A stretch of DNA of 64,000 nt from Salipaludibacillus neizhouensis (lineage in GTDB: Bacteria; Bacillota; Bacilli; Bacillales; Salisediminibacteriaceae), in assembly GCF_002886185.1 (NCBI RefSeq), contig NZ_KZ614146.1, forward strand, positions 2,340,930-2,404,929. Direction: 5' to 3'. Both the position numbers and the translations under genes were made by a program. The first letter of the stretch is position 1, and the number at the start of each line of letters is the position of its first letter. Below, in pieces: positions 1 through 8,113 of this stretch. The notes beneath the pieces are model-generated. The model did not search any database, was not told the DNA's origin, and worked only from the letters and a program-made list of their open reading frames with translations.

Positions 1-642
1 AAAGTTAATATCTTCTACTATTCCCTCAACGGTGGGCGTGCTGATCCAATCCCCTAACGTGAAAGGTTTCTCTGTAATAATAATCACGCCACCAAAAAAA
101 TTACCAAGAGATTCCTGTGCTGCCAAAGCAAAAGCCAATCCACCCAGACCAAGTCCTGCTACAAATCCGTCTACATTAAAATCCCAGACATCAGCGATAA
201 TACTAATTGCCATCGCTATCACCGCAAAGCGTATAAGCTTCGACAAAAATGGTAAAACGATCTGATCAAACTTTATATCAAGCCTCGTACCTACTCTTGT
301 AAAAATAGTAGAGGATGAAGCCGAGATATTATATATTCCCCAAGCAATATGACCAATGATAAGTGTACGAAATATCCTATAAATGGTGACATCAAATGTT
401 TCAGGAGTAGGCAGGTAATAAAAAGCCGTAAATAAACCAATCGCTACAAAAAATGATCTCAAAGGTCGTTCGAATGCCAGTAATCCACTTGTCAGAATGT
501 CTGTTGGTGCTTTCTTGGAAAAAGCCAAAATTAATTTAAATATGTAAGTCGTAAAAAGCTTCCTGAACAACAAAAATAAAAAGAAAATTCCTATTGCAAT
601 AGAAATCTCCTGCCACGTCAACGCTAAAAACCAATAATTCAT
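1..642 (-). CDS. MscS-family mechanosensitive channel (3' end outside window)
   Basis: The frame is open from an ATG at 642 to the window edge, giving 214 residues; AAAGGAG lies just upstream. Several hydrophobic segments (about residues 10-30, 55-75, 85-105 and 135-155) precede a Gly/Ala-rich helix near 163-185 with GLGGLAFALAAQESLGNFFG. This is the pore-lining TM3 pattern of small-conductance mechanosensitive channels. It is followed by EKPFTLGDWI, the start of the beta domain. Members release solutes during hypo-osmotic shock. The neighbouring UspA and KtrC-like genes fit an osmotic or stress context. The C-terminal domain is not visible, so the YkuT or YhdY subtype cannot be decided. Confidence 0.88.
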   Translation of the reverse strand, partial: MNYWFLALTWQEISIAIGIFFLFLLFRKLFTTYIFKLILAFSKKAPTDILTSGLLAFERPLRSFFVAIGLFTAFYYLPTPETFDVTIYRIFRTLIIGHIAWGIYNISASSSTIFTRVGTRLDIKFDQIVLPFLSKLIRFAVIAMAISIIADVWDFNVDGFVAGLGLGGLAFALAAQESLGNFFGGVIIITEKPFTLGDWISTPTVEGIVEDINF

Positions 643-686
643 CTGCTTACTCCTTTAGTTGCGATAATCCTATACAAGATACATTT

Positions 687-1118
687 TTATAATGAATCCT
701 TTCTATCTGGCACAATGGTAACAGGACAAGGTGACAAGTGAAGAACACCGTAGCTGACACTTCCTAGTATGGCACTCACTACAGGTCCATTACCCCTTGA
801 TCCCATAATAATTGCAGTTGCTTGCTGTTCTTTTGCCAGTGTCGTAATTTCGATGGAAGGGATACCCACTCTAATTATCGTTTCAAATGGTATCTTCCCT
901 TCAATAATACTAATCGCCTCACTTAATTGTTGCTTCCCTTTGGTAAGTTTCTCTTCTGGCCATCTATCCATACCATTACTCTCAGAGAAAGATTGTTCAT
1001 CATTCTTAGGTTGTACATTTAATAATAATAATTCTTCTTTTAAACTCAAAGCAATAGTAACGGCATAGTCTAAGGCGTGATGTGAATGCTGAGACCCATC
1101 TATCGGAACAATTATCAT
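687..1118 (-). CDS. Universal stress protein, UspA family
   Basis: This 143-residue protein has the single-domain Usp fold length. It opens with the beta strand and acidic residue IIVPIDGS. It ends with the nucleotide-binding loop GSRG, nine residues, then GS, followed by the terminal strand CPVTIVP. That G-2x-G-9x-G(S) pattern marks ATP-binding Usp proteins. The family is cytosolic and induced by stress; the partner is not predictable. It lies 44 bp downstream of the MscS gene on the same strand (gene order usp then no shared overlap) and is divergent from the KtrC-like gene, with about 120 bp of shared upstream region. Confidence 0.9.
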   Translation of the reverse strand: MIIVPIDGSQHSHHALDYAVTIALSLKEELLLLNVQPKNDEQSFSESNGMDRWPEEKLTKGKQQLSEAISIIEGKIPFETIIRVGIPSIEITTLAKEQQATAIIMGSRGNGPVVSAILGSVSYGVLHLSPCPVTIVPDRKDSL

Positions 1119-1167
1119 TTCGTACCCCTCTTCTTCATATAGTTAATACTAATATCTAAATATTAAC

Positions 1168-1197
1168 TTGAAACGTTTAGACTGTAAATGATATACT
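1168..1197 (+). promoter_or_regulatory. Sigma-A-type promoter of the KtrC-like gene
   Basis: TTGAAA at 1168-1173 and TATACT at 1192-1197 are separated by 18 bp, and the gene starts 43 bp further on. The match is by eye. Confidence 0.55.
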
Positions 1198-1239
1198 TTT
1201 ACCTCATTGATATAAACGAATGATAAAGAGGGAAAACTA

Positions 1240-1896
1240 ATGAAAAAACAATTTGCCATTATAGGATTAGGAAGATTTGGAACCAGTATCTGTAAAGAAC
1301 TCTATCACTTAGGCCATGAGGTTTTAGCCATCGATAAGAATCAAAAAAAATTGGACGAAGTAAAGGGTTTTGCTACACACACATTGAATGTAGATGGTAC
1401 AGATGAAAGTGCATTACAGAAAGTTGGAATACGCAACTTTGAACACGTCATTGTAGCAATTGGTGAGGACATCCAAGCCAGTATTTTGTGCACCCTTCAT
1501 TTGAAAGACTTAGACGTCAGAAAAGTATGGGCCAAAGCGCAAAATGATTATCATCATAAAGTACTTGAAAAAATTGGCGCCGATCGTATTTTCCATCCTG
1601 AGAAAGACATGGGAAACCGTATTGCTGAATTCTTAACATCCGAAAAAGTAATTGATTACATTGATCTCTCTGCCGAATACAGCATTGTCGAAATACTTGC
1701 AACGAATAAAGTCAATGGAAAAACGATTGTCGATTTAGATGTCCGCGCAAAATATGGCTGTACAATCATTGCTATAAAACAAAAAGGAAAAGTTGATGTT
1801 ACACCTAACCCTATGGATCCTTTGTACGCTGGTGATATCATTGTTGTTATAGGAAATAAACGGGATCTAAGACGTTTCCAACTTAACGCGTTATAA
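1240..1896 (+). CDS. ktrC: KtrA/KtrC-type K+ uptake regulator (RCK protein)
   Basis: The protein is 218 residues, matching the 220-residue KtrA/KtrC family. Residues 1-125 form a Rossmann RCK_N domain with GLGRFG near residue 9 and an acidic residue (AIDKN) at the end of the second strand. Residues 140-218 form an RCK_C domain. Such proteins form an octameric ring under a KtrB/KtrD membrane pore and gate K+ uptake in response to ATP/ADP, and c-di-AMP binds RCK_C in Bacillus. No pore gene is adjacent, as for the orphan ktrC of B. subtilis. Choice of KtrC over KtrA rests only on this context. The RBS is AGAGGG before the ATG. Confidence 0.85.
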   Translation: MKKQFAIIGLGRFGTSICKELYHLGHEVLAIDKNQKKLDEVKGFATHTLNVDGTDESALQKVGIRNFEHVIVAIGEDIQASILCTLHLKDLDVRKVWAKAQNDYHHKVLEKIGADRIFHPEKDMGNRIAEFLTSEKVIDYIDLSAEYSIVEILATNKVNGKTIVDLDVRAKYGCTIIAIKQKGKVDVTPNPMDPLYAGDIIVVIGNKRDLRRFQLNAL

Positions 1897-1912
1897 TTTT
1901 TAGGAGGGATTC

Positions 1913-2608
1913 ATGATGATTGCTATTAAATTAACCAACATTTTAAAGCGATTTATACACGGGTCCGAGACGACATTATTGTTCAAGGACTTAAACTTAT
2001 CCGTAAACGAAGGTGAAGTAGTCGTCATTTCAGGTGATGAAGGTACAGGAAAATCAACTTTACTCCGAATGATAGCAGCAATGACTCCCCCAAACAAAGG
2101 AATCGTGCAAGTTTTTGGAGAAGATGTCGTAACAATAAAGAAACGAAGCGATTGGCGAATGAAAAACATAGGTTATATTAATGATGAAGGGCTTCTAATG
2201 CCTTTTCTGACAGCCAAACAAAATTTACTGATGGATATTAAGGAGGACTCTCCTAAGTATATAGAACAAGAGCAAAAAGCTATAAACATATTAACTCAAC
2301 TTGGTTTTTCAACAGAGAACTTTAATGATACTATTGAAGGTCTTGATGATAAACATCAGGTTCTTGCTACAATTGCACGTATATTGATGACAGGTCCAAA
2401 GTTAATCTTGGCCGATGAGCCTCTGAAATCGCTGCAGGGATCCGAAGGCGCTGGCATTTTAGAAGAATTACTTACATTTGCGAAACAAAACGATACTACC
2501 GTAATTATTTGTACAAATGATCCGGCCATATTCCCCCAAGCAGATCGTCATTATAAGGTTGAAAACAACAAGCTTATAGAAAAGAGTAAACAAGAGCCGG
2601 TACTTTAA
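1913..2608 (+). CDS. ABC-type ATPase with degenerate signature motif, no permease nearby
   Basis: The protein has 231 residues and the overall length of a LolD/FtsE-type ATP-binding subunit. Walker A is GDEGTGKST (about residues 39-47) and Walker B is LILADEP (about 163-169). The usual LSGGQ signature is replaced by LDDKHQ near residue 143, and the D-loop reads SLQGSEG instead of SALD. This suggests weakened or regulatory ATPase activity. AGGAGG at 1902-1907 is 5 nt from the ATG at 1913 and 8 nt from the in-frame ATG at 1916, so the second may be used. It follows the KtrC-like gene by 16 bp and is probably cotranscribed. No membrane subunit is adjacent. Its function is unknown. Confidence 0.78.
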   Translation: MMIAIKLTNILKRFIHGSETTLLFKDLNLSVNEGEVVVISGDEGTGKSTLLRMIAAMTPPNKGIVQVFGEDVVTIKKRSDWRMKNIGYINDEGLLMPFLTAKQNLLMDIKEDSPKYIEQEQKAINILTQLGFSTENFNDTIEGLDDKHQVLATIARILMTGPKLILADEPLKSLQGSEGAGILEELLTFAKQNDTTVIICTNDPAIFPQADRHYKVENNKLIEKSKQEPVL

Positions 2609-2618
2609 TTACATTACT

Positions 2619-2653
2619 AAGAAGCCCACTAACTAACGGTGGGCTTCTTTTTA
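2619..2653 (+). terminator. Rho-independent terminator, probably bidirectional
   Basis: An 11-bp perfect stem (AAGAAGCCCAC with its complement) closes a 9-nt loop and is followed by a T run. It ends the ktrC/ABC unit. Confidence 0.9.
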
Positions 2654-2767
2654 GCTACCACTATAAAAAATAGCAAGTATAGTAAATATTGTATAAGAAA
2701 TTACCACTACACCCGCACCTATTAACAGTACAATGATAATCCCCTTTTTCAGTTTTTCCAATCTCAT
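2651..2767 (-). CDS. Small hydrophobic protein, 38 residues (putative)
   Basis: The frame runs from an ATG at 2767, with AAAGGGTG just upstream, to a stop inside the terminator. The product has a basic N-terminus (MRLEKLKKG) and one clear transmembrane helix of about 24 residues. A longer in-frame version up to 2872 exists but has no ribosome binding site at its ATG. No family is recognised. The overlap with a terminator and the small size make this uncertain. Confidence 0.35.
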   Translation of the reverse strand: MRLEKLKKGIIIVLLIGAGVVVISYTIFTILAIFYSGS

Positions 2768-3042
2768 CCACACCCTTTTTATTCCCTTTGGTTTTCCTAG
2801 TTCTATCTCCATTATGCCAACATTTGAACAAAAAAGAAAGAAAAGAGACAAGCATATGAAACGGTCTTTCAAACTCTCGGACTTTAGCGTAAATCTAGAT
2901 CATAAAGAAACCACATTCAATGCTCTTTTACTCTAAAAATCCCTTCCAAGAATTCACCGTAAATTAAGTTTATTGCCCACTCTTTTTTGGTTGGTCTTGC
3001 ATATTGTATCAGAGGAGAAACCGCTAAGTGAGGTGAAAGAGA

Positions 3043-3483
3043 ATGAGTAAAGATAAGAAAGATTTTAATAAACCTATTCAAGAGCAAGCATTCGGAGATA
3101 TTTTAAACTCCATGGACTCTTTTTTTAATCAAGCAATAAATCATTTTCAAACATCGCGACCAATTGCTGTTCATCAATATGAGACTGCAGATAATTTCAT
3201 TATTGAAGCAGAGTTACCAGGAATTAAAAAAGAACAAGTACAATTAGATATTTTTCAAAATAATATTAAAATAAGCATTCACGATGAAGAAGCACGGGAA
3301 AGACGGGACAAAACAAACAACATTTCTCAACAAGCTTTTAGATACCAGCGCTCAGATCGTATCATATCACTGCCATTTGCAATCAACGAAACGGATCTAA
3401 AAGCAAACTTATCGCAGGGATTATTAACGATTAAAATACAAAAAAAGCGCAAACGAATTCAAATTGATTCGAAGGAGGTATAA
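3043..3483 (+). CDS. Hsp20/alpha-crystallin small heat-shock protein
   Basis: This 146-residue protein carries an alpha-crystallin domain from about residue 40 to 135. The pattern is VHQYETADNFIIEAELPG, then KKEQVQLDI, then LKANLSQGLLTIKI, which is the diagnostic A-x-x-x-G-L-L motif. Family members are ATP-independent holdase chaperones that form oligomers. GAGGTGAAAGAG precedes the ATG. The reading frame ends 4 bp before the next gene, whose RBS lies inside the 3' end of this one. No CIRCE element was seen upstream. Confidence 0.92.
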   Translation: MSKDKKDFNKPIQEQAFGDILNSMDSFFNQAINHFQTSRPIAVHQYETADNFIIEAELPGIKKEQVQLDIFQNNIKISIHDEEARERRDKTNNISQQAFRYQRSDRIISLPFAINETDLKANLSQGLLTIKIQKKRKRIQIDSKEV

Positions 3484-3487
3484 TCCA

Positions 3488-3844
3488 ATGTTTTTCCCAA
3501 AGCAACCTTACCCACCTTATCATCAGCATAACTTCTATCGACCACATCCCTATCACCAAATGAATAATGCCCCTCCTCCTGCTTATCAACAACCTCCACC
3601 GCAGTTCTATCAAGCAGGTCCAAGTGGTCGATGGGGATACAATGCTCAAATCGGGAATTATTCGGGCTATCCCCCTCAGCCTCAGCAAGTGAGTAAGACA
3701 GCAAAACTCATGAAAGCATTTCAAACAACAGAGGGGAAATTTGATTATCAAAAAGCTTGGACGACAATGGACCAGGTAGTGAAAACTGCTAACCAAGTCA
3801 GCCCCATCGTAAAACAAGTTGGCAGCTTCTTCACCCGTCCATAG
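3488..3844 (+). CDS. yppG: YppG-like protein
   Basis: The start at 3488 is chosen because AAGGAGGT at 3472-3479 sits 8 nt upstream; an upstream in-frame start would lie inside the hsp20 gene. The 118-residue product has a Pro/Tyr/His/Gln-rich N-terminal half (PYPPYHQHNFYRPHPYH) and a C-terminal block from TAKLMKAFQTTEG to VGSFF. This matches the YppG family, coat-protein-like in composition. The N-terminal composition resembles spore coat proteins, so a spore role is possible but not shown. It appears translationally linked to the hsp20 gene. Confidence 0.8.
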   Translation: MFFPKQPYPPYHQHNFYRPHPYHQMNNAPPPAYQQPPPQFYQAGPSGRWGYNAQIGNYSGYPPQPQQVSKTAKLMKAFQTTEGKFDYQKAWTTMDQVVKTANQVSPIVKQVGSFFTRP

Positions 3845-3872
3845 AACAGGAGGCAAAAGCCTTCTGTTTTTG
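3845..3872 (+). terminator. Terminator after yppG
   Basis: A 10-bp stem with one G-T pair closes an AAAA loop and is followed by TTTTTG. Confidence 0.75.
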
Positions 3873-3931
3873 CATTTATGGAGGTAGATAATCATTATGT
3901 GCTAAAATAATATTAAAGGAGTTGATAAAGT

Positions 3932-4684
3932 TTGTTAAATGACACGATTAAAACGATATTAAGTCACCGCTCGATACGAAAATTTACGGATGAATCCTTA
4001 AGTGATGAACAGATCAAACTACTCGTTGAATCTGCTCAAATGGCTTCCACCTCGAGCTTTATTCAAGCCTATACGATTATTGGCGTGGAAGACCATTCTA
4101 AGAAAACGAAACTTTCAGAGCTAGCAGGTAATCAGCCTTATGTGGAAACTAATGGGCACTTTTTTGTATTTTGTGCTGACTTATACCGACACCGTGTCGG
4201 TTCTGAATTAGAAGAGACGAACGTAGAAGATTCTTTGGAATCGACGGAGAAATTCATGGTATCCCTTATCGATGCTTCACTAGCTGCTCAAAATGCTGCT
4301 ATTGCTGCTGAGTCCATGGGTCTTGGAATTTGCTACATAGGCGGATTAAGAAACGATATTACAAAAGTTTCGGAACTTCTAAATCTACCTGACTATGTCA
4401 TCCCATTGTTTGGACTGGCTGTTGGAGTACCAGCAACTAAATCAGATCAAAAACCGCGCTTACCTATCGAAAATGTTTATTATAAAGATGCTTATCCTTC
4501 TAATAAAGACACAGTTACTGAGGGCCTTCATCATTATAATGATATAATATCCGATTATTATCATAAACGCACCAGTGGAAAAAGAAGTGATCGGTGGACA
4601 GAGCAAGTATCACAAATGCTAAGTCAGCCATCACGTCCAGATATGAAAGACTTTGTTAATAAAAAAGGGTTTATGAAATCATAG
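3932..4684 (+). CDS. nfrA: NADPH-dependent flavin/nitroreductase, NfsA/NfrA type
   Basis: The 250-residue length equals that of NfrA1/Frp-type oxygen-insensitive reductases. The N-terminus has the FMN-binding SHRSIRKFTDE motif. The centre has AESMGLGICYIGGLRND, typical of the family, and the C-terminus carries the long arm that covers the active site. It would reduce FMN or nitro compounds with NADPH in the cytosol. The start is a TTG at 3932 with AAAGGAG 10 nt upstream; no better ATG is available. It is monocistronic by its spacing. The physiological substrate cannot be told from sequence. Confidence 0.87.
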   Translation: MLNDTIKTILSHRSIRKFTDESLSDEQIKLLVESAQMASTSSFIQAYTIIGVEDHSKKTKLSELAGNQPYVETNGHFFVFCADLYRHRVGSELEETNVEDSLESTEKFMVSLIDASLAAQNAAIAAESMGLGICYIGGLRNDITKVSELLNLPDYVIPLFGLAVGVPATKSDQKPRLPIENVYYKDAYPSNKDTVTEGLHHYNDIISDYYHKRTSGKRSDRWTEQVSQMLSQPSRPDMKDFVNKKGFMKS

Positions 4685-4812
4685 AATTCTGATAAACTCA
4701 TTAGAAACTTGCTTTCAATATTGAACTGATATTTAAAAATCTCATTTCATGATTAACCGCTTGATAATGAGTGAAAAAATATTACACGATACTATTTCGA
4801 GGAGGAATACAC

Positions 4813-5277
4813 ATGGTTAAAAAAATGAATGTTGAAAGTTTTAATCTTGACCACACAAAGGTGAAAGCACCTTATATTCGATTGGCTGGTACCACAGAAG
4901 GGGCAAATGGAGATACAATCTATAAATATGACTTGCGTTTTTGCCAACCTAACCAAGACCACATGGATATGCCTGGACTTCACTCTTTAGAGCATATGAT
5001 GGCAGAGTTAAGTCGTAATCATCATGATCAAATAGTGGATATAAGTCCAATGGGATGTCAAACAGGCTTCTATTTATCAATCATTAATGACAGCAGTTAC
5101 GAGAATATCCTTTCACTTCTCGACAAAACGTTAAACGATGTTTTAGTTGCTACAGAAGTGCCTGCGTGTAATGAAGTACAATGCGGTTGGGCTGCTTCTC
5201 ATTCTCTAGAAGGAGCAAAAGAAATCGCTCAAAAAATGCTCGACAGAAAAAATGAATGGACCGAGGTTTTTGCTTAA
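4813..5277 (+). CDS. luxS: S-ribosylhomocysteine lyase LuxS
   Basis: LuxS cleaves S-ribosylhomocysteine to homocysteine and DPD, the precursor of autoinducer-2, in the activated methyl cycle. The ATG at 4813 is chosen because GAGGAGG ends 6 nt upstream; the product is then 154 residues, close to the 157 of B. subtilis. The metal site HSLEH is at about 54-58, the catalytic Cys is in MGCQTGFY near 84, and the third ligand Cys is in EVQCGWA near 125. All catalytic residues are present. It is a single-gene unit ending at a strong terminator. Confidence 0.98.
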   Translation: MVKKMNVESFNLDHTKVKAPYIRLAGTTEGANGDTIYKYDLRFCQPNQDHMDMPGLHSLEHMMAELSRNHHDQIVDISPMGCQTGFYLSIINDSSYENILSLLDKTLNDVLVATEVPACNEVQCGWAASHSLEGAKEIAQKMLDRKNEWTEVFA

Positions 5278-5340
5278 TACACGATGCTGTTAACCAATTA
5301 ATATCAACATACAGAATTTATAATGAAGTCTTATTAATTA

Positions 5341-5386
5341 AAAAGAGATGTACTAAGTTCATTGAACTCGTTACATCTCTTTTTTA
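5341..5386. terminator. Bidirectional terminator between luxS and yjcF
   Basis: A 12-bp stem (AAAAGAGATGTA and complement) with an inner AGTTCA/TGAACT helix has A and T runs on either side. It serves the convergent genes on both strands. Confidence 0.9.
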
Positions 5387-5389
5387 TAG

Positions 5390-5815
5390 TTATAACTTCT
5401 TCTCCATTGTCACATGTAAAATACCTGCATCATAAAATGTATCAGAAACGGTGGCATATCCATTTCCTTTATAGAACGATTCTGCGTGAGTTTGGGCGTT
5501 TAATTTTAACTTATCCATCCCGCGCTCCCGAGCAACTTGCTCCATTTCTTTCATTAATGCAGCACCAAGGCCTTTCCCTCTCATCTCAGCTAATATACAG
5601 ACTCGTTCAGCCTTACCGTAATTCTCTTCCAATCTTAAGCGTCCTGCTCCTATCGGTTGGTTATCATGATAGGCAACAAGATGAATTGACTCTTTTTCTT
5701 TCTCGTCCACTTCAATTTCTGCGGGTACTCCTTGCTCTTCTATAAATACTTGTCTGCGAACATCATAAACGTCCCTTAACTCTTCTACTGTTCTTGCTAC
5801 TAATACTTGAACCAT
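5390..5815 (-). CDS. yjcF: GNAT family N-acetyltransferase, YjcF-like
   Basis: The 141-residue protein shows the GNAT core: VRRQVFIEEQGVP near residue 20, GAGRLRLEE on strand beta-4, then the acetyl-CoA loop MRGKGLGAALMKEME (about 80-94). This Q/R-x-x-G-x-G/A pattern binds the pyrophosphate. The substrate is unknown. Its ATG overlaps the stop of the upstream yjcG gene by one base, so the two are translationally coupled, as in the conserved B. subtilis order. Confidence 0.88.
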   Translation of the reverse strand: MVQVLVARTVEELRDVYDVRRQVFIEEQGVPAEIEVDEKEKESIHLVAYHDNQPIGAGRLRLEENYGKAERVCILAEMRGKGLGAALMKEMEQVARERGMDKLKLNAQTHAESFYKGNGYATVSDTFYDAGILHVTMEKKL

Positions 5816-6330
5816 TATTGACTTTTTCCTAACACAAACGTTTCATGGACACTCCATGCCCCATTCTCAAGCTGATACATTAATGAAAATCGATCAACTG
5901 TTTCTTCATGATGAATTGTCTCTAACTTTAAACGCCCGTACACGTCAGATAACTCGTCATAATTCATTTCTTGGCCAATCGTAATATGTGGAACATAAGG
6001 GTGTTCCACATCAATGGTTAAGTCACCTTCATTCAATTTTGCATGTAATGCAAACAAATCCTCGTTCTCCGTTACTTTCATATAAATTGTATTCGTCACA
6101 GGATGAAATGTACTGTACTTACCTATCTTTAACGTAAAAGGATTCGAAGTACTAGCGATTTCTCTTAGTTGATTAATCATATCATCTTCTTCGTCTTCGT
6201 TAAGCTCAAAAGCAGCTTTTAAAGTAAGATGCGGAGGTACTTTTGCATATTTTGGATCATAACGTTTTCGATAGGAATTAGCAATATCCTGGAGATCTTT
6301 TGATGGAAAAACTGCAATACCGTACTTCAT
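5815..6330 (-). CDS. yjcG: 2H phosphoesterase (2'-5' RNA ligase-like), YjcG
   Basis: The 171-residue length equals that of B. subtilis YjcG. Two H-x-T motifs, PPHLTLKAAF near residue 34 and PHITIGQE near 115, form the catalytic pair of the 2H phosphoesterase superfamily. Members act on 2'-5' or cyclic nucleotide phosphate bonds; the natural substrate of YjcG is not established. AAGGAGG precedes the ATG. It is the first gene of a two-gene unit with the acetyltransferase. Confidence 0.9.
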   Translation of the reverse strand: MKYGIAVFPSKDLQDIANSYRKRYDPKYAKVPPHLTLKAAFELNEDEEDDMINQLREIASTSNPFTLKIGKYSTFHPVTNTIYMKVTENEDLFALHAKLNEGDLTIDVEHPYVPHITIGQEMNYDELSDVYGRLKLETIHHEETVDRFSLMYQLENGAWSVHETFVLGKSQ

Positions 6331-6719
6331 AGTTAGTCCTCCTTGTTACATAAAACATTATATGTTTTATGAGTATAGTTTTGTAACTCTTCTTCAAGAA
6401 AATGACCATAAGAAAAACGCTTAGTGTCTTTTGTTAAACTTTAATGACCTTGGTTGAAAAAAACTTGTTATTCCCATGGGGCAACCCCTTTAACCAAATA
6501 ATGCATAGGCTAAATTGCAAAAAGCCTGTCATCATACGTGCCTTTGTAATTTAATCTGTCTATATCATAGTACAATTCGCGTTAGAATTCAAAATATCCT
6601 TTTGATTATTCCTATTTCCTTTTTTCCTATAATAAGTTAACTGAAAAGAATGAATTTTAGAAATATGGTAGAATGTAAAATATACACAGTGACTTAACTA
6701 ACATAAAGGAGAGGATTTC
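6331..6719. other. Intergenic region, about 390 bp
   Basis: No gene is seen. A TAAGAAAAACGC...GTGTCTTTT stretch at 6410-6430 is a partial copy of the dispersed element found complete at 11450, 37276 and 50386. AAAACATTATATGTTTT near 6352-6371 is a short palindrome upstream of yjcG. An extended -10-like TGGTAGAAT at 6665-6673 may belong to the yutG promoter. Confidence 0.5.
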
Positions 6720-7280
6720 ATGACAAACAAACAACCAGTGCATTGTCATGTTGTAGAAAATGCAGCAAGAAAATTATTAACCGAGCGAGGAGTCTCCATT
6801 GAGTCCATTGCCAAGATAGTTTATGATTTACAAGTTAAATATACTGATTCTCTAGATATGAAAGATTGTATTGATAGTGTAAATGCTGTACTTGAGAAGC
6901 GAGAGATACAACACGCACTTTTAGTCGGCATTGAATTAGACAAACTGGCAGAACAAAAGAAACTCTCAGAGCCTTTGCAGTCAATTGTTGAAATGGACGA
7001 AGGATTATTTGGGGTTGATGAAACGATCGCAATAGGTTCCGTATTTGGTTACGGTAGCATCGCGGTTACAACATTTGGCTTTTTGGACAAAGAAAAAGTT
7101 GGTATTATCAAAGAATTAGATTCAAAGGAAGGCAGTCACGTTCATACCTTTTTAGATGATCTTGTAGCAAGCGTTGCTGCGAATGCTTCGAGCAGACTTG
7201 CCCATCGCATTCGTGATCGTGAAGAGAAGCTTCGTCAAGATGAAATTGATCGAAAAGACGAGGAAGAAAGAATTGGTTAA
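6720..7280 (+). CDS. yutG: Phosphatidylglycerophosphatase A-family protein, YutG-like
   Basis: The 186-residue product matches the soluble PgpA/YutG family. The core has VEMDEGLFGVDETIAIGSVFG and the block ITTFGFLDKEKVGI-like VTTFGFLDKEKVGIIKELD. Lys/Glu-rich residues after 165 form a likely coiled tail longer than in B. subtilis YutG (166 residues). The family dephosphorylates phosphatidylglycerophosphate in some bacteria; activity of the Bacillus branch is inferred. AAGGAGAGG lies 7 nt before the ATG. It is monocistronic with its own terminator. Confidence 0.8.
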   Translation: MTNKQPVHCHVVENAARKLLTERGVSIESIAKIVYDLQVKYTDSLDMKDCIDSVNAVLEKREIQHALLVGIELDKLAEQKKLSEPLQSIVEMDEGLFGVDETIAIGSVFGYGSIAVTTFGFLDKEKVGIIKELDSKEGSHVHTFLDDLVASVAANASSRLAHRIRDREEKLRQDEIDRKDEEERIG

Positions 7281-7296
7281 TAAACCTTGAGGAAGG

Positions 7297-7330
7297 CTCA
7301 AAAGGTCAAAAACCTTTTGAGTCATTTTTG
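7297..7330 (+). terminator. Terminator after yutG
   Basis: The perfect 9-bp stem CTCAAAAGG / CCTTTTGAG encloses a 7-nt loop and is followed by TCATTTTTG. Confidence 0.85.
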
Positions 7331-7426
7331 TTTATTGCTCAAATACTCGTCCTAAACTTGATGTAAAAGCTTTGAAGTGCTATTATCTTAAACAATGATG
7401 CCAATATATTAATGAGGTGAGACCTT

Positions 7427-7606
7427 ATGATAAAGAAACCTAGATGGATTTATTGGAAACAAATATTCACTTCAAAATTTCAAGCTAATTGCTTAAAAGC
7501 GAAAATAGAAGATAATTGGGTAAATGGATACGAAGTTGGGCCGTTAGTAGAGATAAGGAAAATAAAAAATGACAAATATGTTGTTCGTTACACTTATGAC
7601 GAATAA
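7427..7606 (+). CDS. Small basic hypothetical protein, 59 residues
   Basis: A short ORF with GAGGTGAG 5 nt before its ATG encodes a 59-residue, Lys/Trp/Tyr-rich soluble protein (MIKKPRWIYWKQIF at the start, KYVVRYTYDE at the end). The alternation of charged and aromatic residues in the second half suggests a small beta-rich fold. It lies between yutG and the tRNA-Val gene. No family is recognised. The good RBS and clean frame support that it is real. Confidence 0.6.
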   Translation: MIKKPRWIYWKQIFTSKFQANCLKAKIEDNWVNGYEVGPLVEIRKIKNDKYVVRYTYDE

Positions 7607-7621
7607 TATCCACCAAATCTA

Positions 7622-7650
7622 TTGACTTCCGGCCTCTTTTCTTATATATT
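7622..7650 (+). promoter_or_regulatory. tRNA-Val promoter
   Basis: TTGACT at 7622-7627 and TATATT at 7645-7650 are spaced by 17 bp, 30 bp before the tRNA. Confidence 0.75.
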
Positions 7651-7680
7651 AGTAGTTGTCGTATTATTAATTTACATAAC

Positions 7681-7755
7681 GATCCGTTAGCTCAGCGGGA
7701 GAGCACTTGCTTGACAGGCAAGGGGTCACTGGTTCAAATCCAGTACGGGTCACCA
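7681..7755 (+). tRNA. tRNA-Val (anticodon GAC)
   Basis: The acceptor arms GATCCGT and ACGGGTC pair with one G-T pair. The D arm contains AGCTCAGCGGGAGAGC. The anticodon loop TTGACAG gives GAC and the T arm contains GGTTCAAATCC. The CCA end is encoded (7753-7755). It is transcribed alone from the promoter at 7622. Confidence 0.95.
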
Positions 7756-7770
7756 TATTACTATAATGTT

Positions 7771-7801
7771 AATCCCTTGTATTTATACAAGGGATTTTTT
7801 G
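7771..7801 (+). terminator. Terminator after tRNA-Val
   Basis: A 12-bp stem beginning AATCCCTTGTAT is followed by TTTTTT. Confidence 0.9.
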
Positions 7802-8057
7802 TTATCTAAATATACTAGTTTTTAAAATCCAATAAAAATGGAATAAATTGTAATAATATCCTTATAAATGAGGGAGAAGATAATTAAATAAATATTTGTA
7901 AATAAAAGGCGAGGAGAGTAAAAGAAATTTCGTTATTAAATAGTGACGATGAAATGTATTGTTATTACAAACCGATTGCGTAACCAAGCGCACTTATGGT
8001 CAAATAAATCGAACAAACTGTGATAGATACCCGCAGGACAATAACTTTACCAATAGC
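7802..8057. other. Intergenic stretch without a recognisable gene
   Basis: This AT-rich stretch lies between the tRNA-Val terminator and the next hairpin. A 70-codon frame from 7959 has no RBS and runs through the hairpin at 8058, so it is not called. Confidence 0.5.
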
Positions 8058-8106
8058 AAAAAGCTGATAATAGAGCATAAATTAGTTTCTATTATCAGCT
8101 TTTATT
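8058..8106. terminator. Strong terminator hairpin (serves the minus-strand gene at 8114)
   Basis: A perfect 16-bp stem (AAAAGCTGATAATAGA and complement, 8059-8074 with 8088-8103) has an A run on one side and a T run on the other. Confidence 0.88.
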
Positions 8107-8113
8107 ATGAAAT

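Noticed and set aside
32-265. 77-codon plus-strand frame
   Set aside because: It is antisense to the MscS-like gene, which has membrane helices, family motifs and a good RBS.
4685-4812. S-box or other riboswitch before luxS
   Set aside because: No conserved SAM-riboswitch blocks or terminator are present in the short leader.
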